A stretch of 16,680 nt of DNA, taken from Acanthamoeba sp. SK_2022b (lineage: Eukaryota > Discosea > Longamoebia > Acanthamoebidae). Below the pieces are notes generated by a model. That model saw only the letters and a program-made list of their open reading frames with translations, was not told the origin of the DNA and searched no databases. Positions 7,734 through 15,088 of this stretch are shown here, piece after piece (position 1 is the first letter of the stretch; every line of letters begins with the position of its first letter). Position numbers and translations under genes: made by a program. Location of the stretch: assembly GCA_027943245.1 (NCBI GenBank), contig JANDJZ010000875.1:1-16680 (forward strand), in the 5' to 3' direction.

Positions 7734-8763
7734 ATGCTGCCACAAGTGCTCAACCTCATGGGGGATGACTTCACTCTGACACCCATCAACATGCACCACA
7801 AGTGGTCCAAGAAACCCATCATCTTCTACAAGAGGGCCCATGCAACAGTGGAGGAATTCAAGATGATGCACCACACGCTCCAACCCTACATCAGCCAGCC
7901 TCAGCAGTCAGAGGTGGAGAAGCAGAAAGGCCGCTGCTGTCACACACAGCTGTGCACAAGGAACTGGCTGCTACTTGTCCTTGTCTGGCTGCACGACTAC
8001 CCTTCCTACTCTGAGCTCAAGGCCACCTTCAGCATTGGCAAAAGCTACATCAGCCACAAGATCCACCACATCATCCCCATCATATGCTGGTGCTTCCAGC
8101 ACAAGATCTACTGGCCATCAGCGGAGCAGCATAAGCTGCTAGAGGGAACCTTCCCTGATGTCTCACCAGGCACATTCTTCTCCATGGACTTCACCACGCA
8201 GCCCATTGCCAAGCCAGCAAAGGAGATAGAGCACCATTACTACCACAGAGACAAGCACAAGCACTTCTTCAACTCATTTGGTGCTGTTGACTTCTGCAGT
8301 GTGCTCCTGCACTGGGAGACCAGGTTTGCTGGCCACGCCACTTGACATGGACAAGGGCCAGACCAGCATTGCTGACAGTGGCTTTGCCGCCAGCAACCAA
8401 CAGATCCTCATGCCCTATCAGGGCAACCAAGGTGGATGGTGCTCCTCCTGCCAGTTCAAGGCCAATCAGTGTGGCATCAAGAACACCTGACACAACTTCA
8501 AGACAGGCTTCACATCCCAACAGGACAAGTTCCACCACTCACACTTCCTCCAGCCCATGGCCAGCCACATGGCTGCCCTCATCTTCAACCAACTCTCCCA
8601 CCAGCACCTACAGAATTCGCTGAAGGTCTTTAATGAGGCAGAGCAGGAGTGGAAGAAGCAGCAGCAAGCTTCACAACCACCAAGAGGAGAGAAGGACAAT
8701 GATTGGGAGGACAGTGAAGAAGACAGTGCCAACAGCGACAGCAGCAACTGCAACAACCAATAA
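7734..8763 (+). pseudogene. Harbinger/PIF-like DDE transposase, frameshifted and interrupted
   Basis: From the ATG at 7734, the N-terminal part has an HTH-like segment (YPSYSELKATFSIGKSYISH), then WPSAEQHKLL. The catalytic core starts FFSMDFTTQPIAKP, the family's D-G-T-x-x-P-I-x-x-P motif with the first Asp. YYHRDKHKHFFN, VDFCSVLLHWE and FAGHAT follow. The frame ends with TGA at 8343-8345. The next motif, LDMDKG (second Asp), is in another frame, so there is a frameshift near 8335-8345. In that frame ADSGFAASNQQILMPY matches the D-x-G-Y...PY block. A further in-frame TGA sits at 8488-8490, after GIKNT. The frame then runs on through FKTGFTSQQDKFHH to a TAA at 8761-8763, with an acidic Ser/Asp-rich end. 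The expected third acidic residue appears as Lys (8479-8481). It would cut and join the element ends. The N-terminus is uncertain. Confidence 0.7.
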
Positions 8764-10226
8764 GCCAGCAAGAGCACCCCAGTGGGTGCAGCAAGAGGAG
8801 GCAGACTTCATCCTCATCTATCAGCGCATGAAGGATCTACCAAATAAATGGGTCCTCATTCAAGATGCAATGATCAAGAAGAAATGGCCTGACCAAACAT
8901 CAAAGCAGATAGCTGAGAAGTGGAATTGGCTGCAGCTGAAGCTGGGCCCTCACCCCAGCAACACAGCAGATGAGCAGGCTGCCAGAAAGAAGAAACCAAC
9001 CAACAAGAAGAAGGTAAATCATCCCTTGCCCTCACATCCCCCCAGTGCTAGTGTACACGTACCAGTGTGTCAGCACCCATTGGTGTCACCTTACTAATAA
9101 TTGAATCTTTGGTAAGAAATGGAGTGACAAACAGGTAAGGGAGTTCCAGCAGGACCTTGAGGAAGGTCTCAACACTGAACCAACCCATGAGTACACCAAA
9201 TGGTGCCACAAAATGGGTATGCTCTCCATCTGATCTAATTGACTCAATTTTGGTCATTAATTCAAGCAAGTGTAGGTCATTTTCAATGCAGCTGGCGACC
9301 ATGCTTGCCAGATGGTGGCAGAACATGCTGCCAGGGAGAGTGACAAGGAGGAGGGTGATGAGGAGGACAAGCCAGAGGGGGAAGGGATGGAGGAGGGCTA
9401 GATGGAGATGGAGGAGATGGAGGCAATGGTGGGGGAAGGGATGGAGGGGGAGAGCCTGGAGGAGTGGATGGAAGAGTTGCTTGGGAGCAACACCAACGAA
9501 CATGCTTTTGAGCCCTCCTCAACCACCTCCTCATCACACCCTACTCCTTGAACTTCAACTGCTGCCTCCTCATTGCCATCATCATCATCACAGCACCCTC
9601 CTCAAACTTCAACCACCCCTACCTCACACACTCCTCAAGCCTCAACCACCACTTCCTCCCACTCAGCTCCTCACCCCCATGGTCAACTTGCCCCTGAGCT
9701 CCTCCAAATCCTGCAGGAGCTGCGTGATCAGGAAGACAACGATATCACACAAGCCCACCAGCCTACAGATGCCCCACCCCAAGCCCTCCAGAACTGTCAT
9801 AGGGAGCTTGAGAAGAGCAATGCCAAACAGACACGCCAGATTCAGGAAGTGATTGCCAAGGTGAAGGAACCTGCTGCCACCTACACCAAGGGCATGGCGG
9901 AGTGGCGTGCATTGGTGGCGCAGAGCCAGGAACTCATGGGGAAGGAGGATCAATGTCTTGACCGCTGGGAGGAGATAACCAGCCTGCACGAGCAGGTCCT
10001 TGGCTGTCTTATGCCCGCCACTCTTGGCACCCACCCACAGCAGGGACATGCCAGTGCACCGCCACCACTGCATGACGAGCAGCGTACTGAGCACAATAAC
10101 ACACAAGGCTACAGCACACCACCCTACACACCACACAAGCAACATGACAATGCTGACACCCTGCAGCACAAGCAGGAGGGACCCAATGGCATGCCACTCA
10201 CACCTGCTGCCACAACTCATAAATGA
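8633..10226 (+). pseudogene. Harbinger-associated Myb/SANT-like protein with coiled coil, interrupted
   Basis: The domain begins PQWVQQEEADFILIYQRM (8781 on) and continues KWVLIQDAMI, KKWPDQTSKQIAEKWNWLQ. This W...W...W trihelix/Myb-like layout is typical of the second Harbinger protein, which binds transposon ends and helps import the transposase. I model introns at 9014-9116 (GTAAAT, a TACTAAT branch-like site, TAAG) and 9217-9291 (GTATGC, TGCAG). The middle exon reads KWSDKQVREFQQDLEEGL. The last exon is Glu-rich, then Ser/Thr/Pro-rich, then a long helical coiled coil (QELRDQEDND to the IQEVIAKVKEP region) with a polar tail ending at TGA 10224-10226. Two in-frame stops break it: TAG 9399-9401 and TGA 9549-9551. 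The first ATG (8633) overlaps the transposase 3' end in another frame; the true start may be later, or the two proteins may once have been fused. Confidence 0.65.
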
Positions 10227-10308
10227 TTTTAAATCAATTCTCTGGTGGTTAATATCTGGGCAGCCACTCTGTGTAGGTCCCTCCCTCCCACCCTCTCTAT
10301 GCTCATTT

Positions 10309-10341
10309 GCAAGAAGAAGGACCAAGTACTGGTCCTTGTTT
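10309..10341 (+). repeat. 33-bp direct repeat with an 8+5+8 inverted core, copy 1
   Basis: It runs from GCAAGAAGAAGGACCAAGTA to the TTGTTT at its end, and the core AAGGACCA-AGTAC-TGGTCCTT is an inverted repeat. It lies just inside the right inverted repeat of the Harbinger-like element. A second copy is at 13347-13379 with two differences. Confidence 0.75.
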
Positions 10342-10342
10342 T

Positions 10343-10460
10343 AACTATTTATTTTTTCCTTAACTCCTGGTCGTCTGTGTGACCAAATAAAATTTAAATA
10401 TTTAAAACAACGCAGAGAGTGTTCCTTTGTAAGGATAACTTGGCTTACCCAAGGGTAATG
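10343..10460 (-). repeat. Right terminal inverted repeat of the Harbinger-like element
   Basis: 10343-10424 is the inverted partner of 6114-6195, with 80 of 82 positions equal. The outer part (to GGGTAATG at 10453-10460) still aligns with the left outer end but more loosely. AATAAA at 10386-10391 mirrors the one in the left repeat and could serve the Myb-like gene that ends at 10226. Confidence 0.8.
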
Positions 10461-10496
10461 CCCATTACCCTTCCTCAGAACGCTCTCTGCATTGTT
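10461..10496 (+). repeat. Truncated extra copy of the element's left end
   Basis: Together with the overlapping 10445-10460, this stretch repeats 6081-6132 in direct orientation: 50 of 52 positions agree, through CTCTCTGCATTGTT. The similarity then stops and retroelement sequence begins. It is thus a left end sitting head-to-tail behind a right end. Confidence 0.7.
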
Positions 10497-10527
10497 GACT
10501 ACAGAGATGTCAAGTACTCATGGTAGG

Positions 10528-11571
10528 TCAACCATGTCGTCCGTGATCTGTTTCAGAGTCCTCTTGAGCTGAGGGCTCCACATTGAACAGGAGGTCAGTG
10601 TAGATTTCTGGGATCTCCAAGATGACATAGTGTCAATGAAACATGGCCAGGTCACGCCATCCTCCTAGCCTGAAGATGGCGTCTGCATCAACACCAGCAT
10701 TCAGGCCCAACATGATTACAGACTTGCAGAAGGTTCTGGCCATGAACATAGTTGGGTCAAGGCCTGCTGCTCTGGCAATAGACTTGAGGATGTCACTGCA
10801 TCTGGCCAGAGAGAGCTGGCCATAGGGAGAGGACAGCTCAAAAAGAGCTCAAGGGTCTCTTGTTCAGGCGCAGATGGAGGCGCTGCTGCATGCCCAGTGC
10901 TTCCACATGGCCACAGGGCAGAGGCACTTGTCACTGCATTCAAACAACCACACCACATTGCCCTGGCCATAGAGGTCATTCTTGTAGCTGACAACCAGCA
11001 CAACAAGGAGCTTGCACTGTCCAGATAACTCAATCCAGACAGCATTGAAGCGGGGTAAGGCTGCAGCCAAGACACAGAACACTCCCAACATGCAGAAGAG
11101 AGCCAGGAGCTTATCTCTGGTCCTCTGGAGGGAAGTGCACCTGCCCCACAAGCAGAATAGGTCAGCCAGGTTGGACAGGTCAAACGTCTGCCCATGGTCG
11201 ATTGGGCACTTGGTACAGTCACACACCAGTGCCCAACATAGGCACTTGATGAGCAGGTCATGCATAGGGTGGAGGCCAAGCAGCTCATATACTGCCACTA
11301 TGGCCACCAGCAGGCTGTTGATGGTAGAGGCCAGTCACTGTGCTGAGCAAGTGGCAGCCTCAATGAAGTTGGCTATAGAAGCCACTGCTATCAGCTCCTC
11401 TGGTGGGAAGCTGATGCTGTCCTCCCAACAGAAGTCCCTGAAGTGGATGAGGGAACTCCTGTACCAGCACCACATGGTTGGCGCTAGTGCTTGGTTGAGC
11501 ATGCTGATGGCAGCGTCAGACCAGCCTTCAACTCTGTGCCACCACAGATCCTGAAGGCTGCCCAGCGCCAT
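10528..11571 (-). pseudogene. Tyrosine recombinase of the YR retroelement, inactive
   Basis: The N-terminal SAM-like domain (VEGWSDAAISMLNQALAP, then FRDFCWEDSISFPPEEL) lies before a TGA at 11335-11337. The same frame continues with STINSLLVAIVAVYELLG and RTRDKLLALFCMLGVF. It then reads CVLAAALPR where the family has a catalytic Arg in L-x-R-x-x-E/A; here the codon is TGT. KNDLYGQGNVVWLF carries the beta-hairpin Lys. After TGAs at 10864-10866 and 10849-10851 comes box II: ARTFCKS (family H-x-x-R; here Cys, TGC), then AGVDADAIFRLGGWRDLAMF. Next are a TGA (10633-10635) and HYV with the nucleophile Tyr. The frame ends at 10528. The domain identification is firm; loss of both arginines makes it inactive. 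Confidence 0.75.
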
Positions 11572-12371
11572 TGAGGGTTGTGCAGTGGCTCTGGCAGGCA
11601 GTCACCATGCCAGGCGAACGAGGCCAGCTGGTTGGGGAGGGGAATGGGCAGGTGCGTGGTCATGGACAGGAGGTCCTGGTACCATGGCCGTCCCTGCCAG
11701 ATGGGTGTGATGATGGTTGCTGTTGCACCCTGGTGTCAGATGAGGTGCAGGACTTTGGGGATAAGGGCGATAGGGGGAGTCACCCAGTTGACTTCCCCTG
11801 TCCAGTCCTGGGCAGTGGCGTCCACTGCCTTGGCGCCTGGTTTGTGGAACCAGCTGGGGGGCTAGCTCTTGTAGGCCACTGAACTTGAACTTTGGCAGCT
11901 GCACATGGTGGTTCAGCAAGCGCATGTTGATGATGAGTTGGTGCTTCCCATTCTTCTTCAGGACCACACCAATAGGTGAGATGAAGGCCTGCTTGTGTGG
12001 GAGCAGCTTGTGCAGTGCGTGCTCTCACTGCAGGCGGTCAATTTTGCTCTCCACAAACTCCTCCTGAACTTAGGTCAGGTGGTGGTTGTGGAGAGCTCAC
12101 AGGGTAGGGAGCTGCCACAGAGGTAGTGGGACTCCCACAGCTGGTCCACCAGCAACCCATCCTCTACCTCCAACAGCCATGGCACCAGCTTTAGCGCCAG
12201 CCAAAATTGATGGCCTCAGAGCAGCGCCTGTCCCTCACTGGGGGGATGGTGCTGCCCCAGCAAGGCAATGGGCAAAGCACACCCATTGGGGGTGTGTTCT
12301 GCCCATTTGCCCACCAGTGGAGACAGGAGGGAGCTGCACCCTCCTGCGATGGATATGTCTGGGCCACCTCA
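11560..12371 (-). pseudogene. RT finger fragment joined to RNase H tail, with the palm deleted
   Basis: After the gag-like part the same frame runs on past TGAs (12369-12371, 12216-12218) with LKLVPWLLEVEDGLLVDQLW. In the RT frame, EFVESKIDRLQ, a TGA (12025-12027), and AFISPIGVVLKKNGKHQLII lead to NHHVQLPKFKFSGLQEL. This is the RT finger/template-grip region with the K-K-N-G-K and F-K-x-x-G-L motifs of YR retroelements. Instead of the palm with its YxDD motif, the sequence switches within a few codons, in another frame, to SWFHKPGAKAVDATAQDWTG. PPIALIPKVLHLI, a TGA (11736-11738) and WQGRPWYQDLLSM follow, which is the RNase H C-terminal tail of such elements. A further frameshift near 11520-11535 leads into the recombinase. 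Confidence 0.65.
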
Positions 12372-13079
12372 GGGCTTGCCCCAAGTGGCCAATGGGTGGT
12401 TGTAGTGGGTGGTTGGCTGGCCTGTAGGGGTAGGGTGGCCAGTCCACTGCTTCAGGTGGTTCAGCTTGCTGGTGGGTTGGGCCTGCTGCTTGTAGGCCAT
12501 GTACTGCAGCGTGCTGAAGAAGTGGTTTTGCTCTGTAGCCGAGATCATGGTGCTGTTGAGGGTGTACCAGGCAGGGATCACTTCCACAGGTAGGGCCTTC
12601 TTCATCCACGTGTGGTTGTGGGCGCGCAGCTGAGTATGCATGCCTGCAAGCACAGTGGTGGTGATGTTGTCAAAGGCCTTGCCCACATCCAGAAACTGTT
12701 CTGCCACCTCAGCGCAGAGCTGAAGAATGACCTTGAAGGTCTTGAAGGTGTCATGCTGCTGCCGCACAAGCACCTTCTCCTCCTTTGAGAGGCCAATGTT
12801 GGACGACTTGGGGAAGGTGATGCCACCTGCGGCCAGCACCCCAGAAACACTCTTGCAGACCATCTTATACCTCTCCCAGACCCCCACGTTCAGTGGGAAG
12901 CGCTCTGGGATGGGCGTCCATTGAGTTGAGGCCACCAGGGCCATGGTGGCCATGGGGGCTGCCACAACCAGTGCTGGCTGGGCAAGCACAGCGAATGGCA
13001 GCTGGGCTGGGGCAGCAAATGCCAGCTGGGCTAGCACGGCAACAGTAGGCTGCGTAGCTGTGGTGGGTGTGGAGAGCAC
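12369..13079 (-). CDS. Gag-like protein of the YR retroelement
   Basis: A 236-residue open frame, the longest in the retroelement. It has an Ala/Pro/Val-rich start with repeats of the AQLAFA/AQLPFA kind. A helical middle reads RFPLNVGVWERYKMV, FPKSSNIGLSKEEKVLVRQQ and LCAEVAEQFLDVGKAF, and the C-terminus is polar. I assign it as gag from position (5' of RT) and helical character, not from a domain I can name. The frame begins at a GTG just after a good 3' splice-like site (TTCTCTGGCAG at about 13081-13091 on this strand), so a short upstream exon is possible. It ends at a TGA beyond which the same frame continues into pol, so gag and pol may once have been one polyprotein. Confidence 0.5.
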   Translation of the reverse strand: MLSTPTTATQPTVAVLAQLAFAAPAQLPFAVLAQPALVVAAPMATMALVASTQWTPIPERFPLNVGVWERYKMVCKSVSGVLAAGGITFPKSSNIGLSKEEKVLVRQQHDTFKTFKVILQLCAEVAEQFLDVGKAFDNITTTVLAGMHTQLRAHNHTWMKKALPVEVIPAWYTLNSTMISATEQNHFFSTLQYMAYKQQAQPTSKLNHLKQWTGHPTPTGQPTTHYNHPLATWGKP

Positions 13080-13428
13080 ACCTGCCAGAGAAGAACCTTG
13101 AGGGGGGCATCAGAGCCAAAGGCTCCTACCCCCATGCTGGTTGACTTGGAAGTAGCGGCCATGGGCCACAGGCTGAGGAGGAGATCTCACATCTCCATTT
13201 TAAAGTCATCAAATTCAGCTCAAGTAATTGGTGATGGTGTTGTCTCTATCTTCTTCTCTGCCACCAGTGCGTTTTTCTTGATAGCAGATTTAGCAGGTGA
13301 GGTCAAACTGGTACTTGATGAATGGTGTATCTACACAGACGGGTGAGCAAGAAGAAGGACCAAGTACCAGTCCTTGTTTCACTCAGTGCAATTGTCAAGG
13401 ATACAGCTTGAGTAAACATTTTGACATC
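13080..13428. other. Upstream part of the retroelement, no clear gene
   Basis: This stretch holds the second copy of the 33-bp repeat (13347-13379) and, on the minus strand, short frames with ATG near 13119 and 13160 that could be a leader exon for the gag-like gene. I see no further domain. A 17-bp match (GACAGCAAAAGAAAAGC) links 13436-13452 just beyond it to 7566-7582. Confidence 0.35.
13347..13379 (+). repeat. 33-bp direct repeat with inverted core, copy 2
   Basis: It matches 10309-10341 at 31 of 33 positions; the differences fall at the edge of the spacer, so the right arm of the inverted core is imperfect here. The two copies are in the same orientation and bracket the YR retroelement together with the Harbinger right end. 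Confidence 0.75.
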
Positions 13429-13785
13429 TCAACCTGACAGCAAAAGAAAAGCCATGAGGAGAGGTGGCAAGAGGCCCCAGTCACATGGCAGTGATTCTGG
13501 GAGGAAGGAATAGGAGTGATGCAGCTGGTTGAGTGTTGCTGGTGGTGGCAGGAGAGGTGGTGGAGGGAGAGGGAGAGAGAGATGAGGAGGAAGGATAAGG
13601 GGAGGTAAGAGGCTGGGAGAGGCTGTGATGTGGAGGGAGGAATGAGCTGTAGGCCATGGTGGAGGGATGCTGCGATTTGATGTGGGAGGTGGTGGCAGAG
13701 GAGTGAGGGCAAACTCAATGAGGAAGGTTGTGTCATCCTCAGAGAGTCCCTGATGTTCCAAGAAGGTGATGAGCTTGTGTTTCAT
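13429..13785 (-). CDS. Hypothetical 118-residue open frame, low complexity
   Basis: It starts at an ATG in a purine-rich context: MKHKLITFLEHQGLSEDDTT then FLIEFALTPLPPPP. The N-terminal 30 residues look like a short helical domain. The rest is Pro/Leu/Ser-rich, because the plus strand here is a GGA/GGT-rich purine tract, so it may not be a real protein. It lies upstream of the gag-like part on the same strand and could be a first ORF of that element or a fragment of another one. Confidence 0.25.
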   Translation of the reverse strand: MKHKLITFLEHQGLSEDDTTFLIEFALTPLPPPPTSNRSIPPPWPTAHSSLHITASPSLLPPLILPPHLSLPLPPPPLLPPPATLNQLHHSYSFLPESLPCDWGLLPPLLMAFLLLSG

Positions 13786-14480
13786 TCTTGTCCTGGTGCT
13801 GGCTGTGTGGCGATGTGTTCAGCACCAGCCGCACTGCAGTGAAAAGCCCACAAATTTGTTCATAGAATAACTGTTGTAATGAACTCATCCATGAATTGTA
13901 GCCACCTTACAAGTACCCAGTTTGGGCGGTGGCCTGCAAAACAGGGGTTGTGCAGAAAACAGGTCTAATTGCAAGCTTCCCACTCTCCTGCAATGGACAA
14001 TGCAGCGGCTTCATCTACATCTTCCAGTTCTTTCCAGTACTGTTGCCCAAAATTGCTTCACTTGTTCAAGGCCACTCATCAGTGCATCATCTCATTCTGC
14101 CTGATGTTACTGAGAATGGAGCTGCAACAACTTTGGTGTAGAACCCTTTTGCACTTGCTGGACCTGCCAAGGCCAACAAATTCACCCTGGCAGCCCCCTT
14201 GTGGGGATGACACTGAAGGTAAGAACCCACTTGTTTTTGTTTGCAAATTTACCAATCGTTTTGGTTTGATACACAAAATTCATCAATAATTGTTTGCTGC
14301 AGAGACACATGAGCGACTTCTGGGTGTTCCACAAGAAGAAGTTGACACCCTTGTCACAATCTACTGTGCTCAGTCAGTGATCTTCTCTGTCTGAATTGTT
14401 GTGGAGCAATCTGCCATGTGAAGAACTGGGTGGTGGCATGAGAAACCCTTTGGTTGCCCTCAGCCAAGTGAGGACCTGTA
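13786..14480 (+). other. Unassigned element remnant with an exon-like segment
   Basis: Part of a + frame is protein-like (13929-14141: QKTGLIASFPLSCNGQCSGF then HLILPDVTENGAATTLV). After a TAG come NPFALAGPAKANKFTLAAPL and, in a shifted frame, GDDTE at a good GTAAGA donor (14219-14224). An acceptor (TTGCTGCAG at 14295-14303) leads to THERLLGVPQEEVDTLVTIY. This suggests a decayed multi-exon gene on + whose family I do not recognise. Confidence 0.35.
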
Positions 14481-14549
14481 CCACTTCCATCATCAGGTGT
14501 GGACTGTTATCTCTGTGCTTGTAAACAAGTTTCAATGCATCACTCACTC

Positions 14550-14950
14550 ATGGGCTGAAACATCAATCTGTTTTTCACAAATGCCTCATGGGTCATTTCT
14601 GCTCCCACCTATGCACCTTGTGAGTCTGAGTGTGGGGAGCGGTGGGCAGCAGAGCAGGCATCAAGTCATGATGGGCAATGTGGATGGTGTCTGTGCAAGT
14701 ACTGTCAAACTGGGTGCAGCACAGTAAATGATGGGCATTGTGCAGATCAAGATGTTGGACCTGCCAAGAGGTGAAGATTGCCTCCACCACCTATCCATTT
14801 GTTGACTACATTGGCATTAGTGAAGAAGAGGATGCTATTGTCACTATCTAGGTGCCCACATCCTCTACTCCATTCCAGGTATACTCCTTCACTCACATCA
14901 CTCACAGTGTCCAAGTGCCCTCTCTTTTCATCATGTACACAATGCCAGGA
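14550..14950 (+). pseudogene. Cys-rich, zinc-finger-like decayed remnant
   Basis: One + frame reads CESECGERWAAEQA, then QCGWCLCKYCQTGC, then a His-Cys pair (GHCADQD), and stops with TGA at 14769-14771. The spacing C-x2-C-x-C-x2-C-x3-C suggests a small metal-binding module. Soon after, in another frame, come YIGISEEEDAIVTI and VYSFTHITHSVQVPSLFIMY, which also read like real protein. I cannot name the family. The pieces could be two exons or one frameshifted gene belonging to the outermost, oldest element of the island. Confidence 0.35.
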
Positions 14951-15032
14951 ATGCTCTGTACAGCAACCCATGCCAGAGCCTTTCTTTACCTTCCATAGCC
15001 AGATGTATCTGCTTACCAAAGGGGCTCACGTC

Positions 15033-15038
15033 TTTATT
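15033..15038 (-). promoter_or_regulatory. Poly(A) signal of the carrier gene
   Basis: TTTATT on + gives AATAAA on the minus strand, about 50 bases downstream of the stop codon at 15089-15091. It shows that the 3' end of the host gene is intact and that the insert lies beyond it. Confidence 0.6.
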
Positions 15039-15088
15039 GGACTTCGTGTAGCTGGGGGACCAACTGTGAACCATCGCTACTCTCTCCT

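Larger units (their letters stand above)
6079..10460 (+). mobile_element. PIF/Harbinger-like (PHIS-type) DNA transposon, about 4.4 kb, decayed
   Basis: It is bounded by inverted repeats of about 117 bp, whose inner 82 bp match at 80 positions. Inside, on +, are a DDE transposase of the DDE_Tnp_4 kind and a Myb/SANT-like protein, the two-gene set known for Harbinger elements. On - is an extra gene with a zinc-loop endonuclease motif. The divergent genes are separated by an AT-rich spacer (about 7290-7440) likely to hold both promoters. Both + genes carry stops or frameshifts, so this copy is not autonomous. The two ends are almost identical, which argues for a fairly recent insertion despite the broken genes. 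I could not fix a 3-bp target duplication because the ends are palindromic. Harbinger versus the related ISL2EU/Spy groups cannot be settled by eye. Confidence 0.75.
10497..13079 (-). mobile_element. Tyrosine-recombinase (DIRS/Ngaro-like) retroelement, internally deleted and decayed
   Basis: Reading on the minus strand, the order is gag-like part (13079-12369), RT finger region (about 12060-11880), RNase H C-terminal tail (about 11877-11560) and tyrosine recombinase (about 11550-10528). That order, and the recombinase replacing an integrase, is the YR-retrotransposon plan. The catalytic RT palm and most of RNase H are absent. All parts carry stops. I found no certain terminal repeats. The 5' limit may extend to the repeat at 13347-13379. 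Confidence 0.7.
5640..15020. other. CpG-depleted composite transposon island
   Basis: The insert is defined by composition and content. A 600-bp stretch inside it (7741-8340) has 6 CpG. The 120 bp at 361-480 in host exon sequence has 16. TpG and CpA are abundant, as expected when methylated CpG deaminates. The island contains a Harbinger-type DNA transposon, a tyrosine-recombinase retroelement and unassigned remnants. Its edges are not sharp: host sequence includes the AATAAA at 5579 on the left and the AATAAA (minus strand) at 15033-15038 on the right. I found no convincing outer target-site duplication, so several insertions have probably accumulated in the gap between two host genes. Confidence 0.75.

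Noticed and set aside
8335..8345. Programmed ribosomal frameshift in the transposase
   Set aside because: No slippery heptamer or pseudoknot is evident, and the gene also has a TGA at 8488; simple mutation suffices.
8343..12371. Many in-frame TGA codons could mean TGA is read as an amino acid in these elements
   Set aside because: Host genes in the same window end with TGA (856-858, 3391-3393). The TGAs fall where Arg (CGA) fits and come with CpG loss, frameshifts and lost catalytic residues, so decay explains them better.
11571..12593. Plus-strand open frames opposite the retroelement
   Set aside because: They are antisense shadows of RT/gag sequence with no recognisable motifs.
7566..13452. 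17-bp match between 7566-7582 and 13436-13452 as an element end
   Set aside because: It is a short purine-rich string, and the flanks do not align well enough to call a repeat.
5640..15020. Giant-virus insertion
   Set aside because: The content is transposases, RT and recombinase remnants with spliceosomal introns; no viral core genes are visible.
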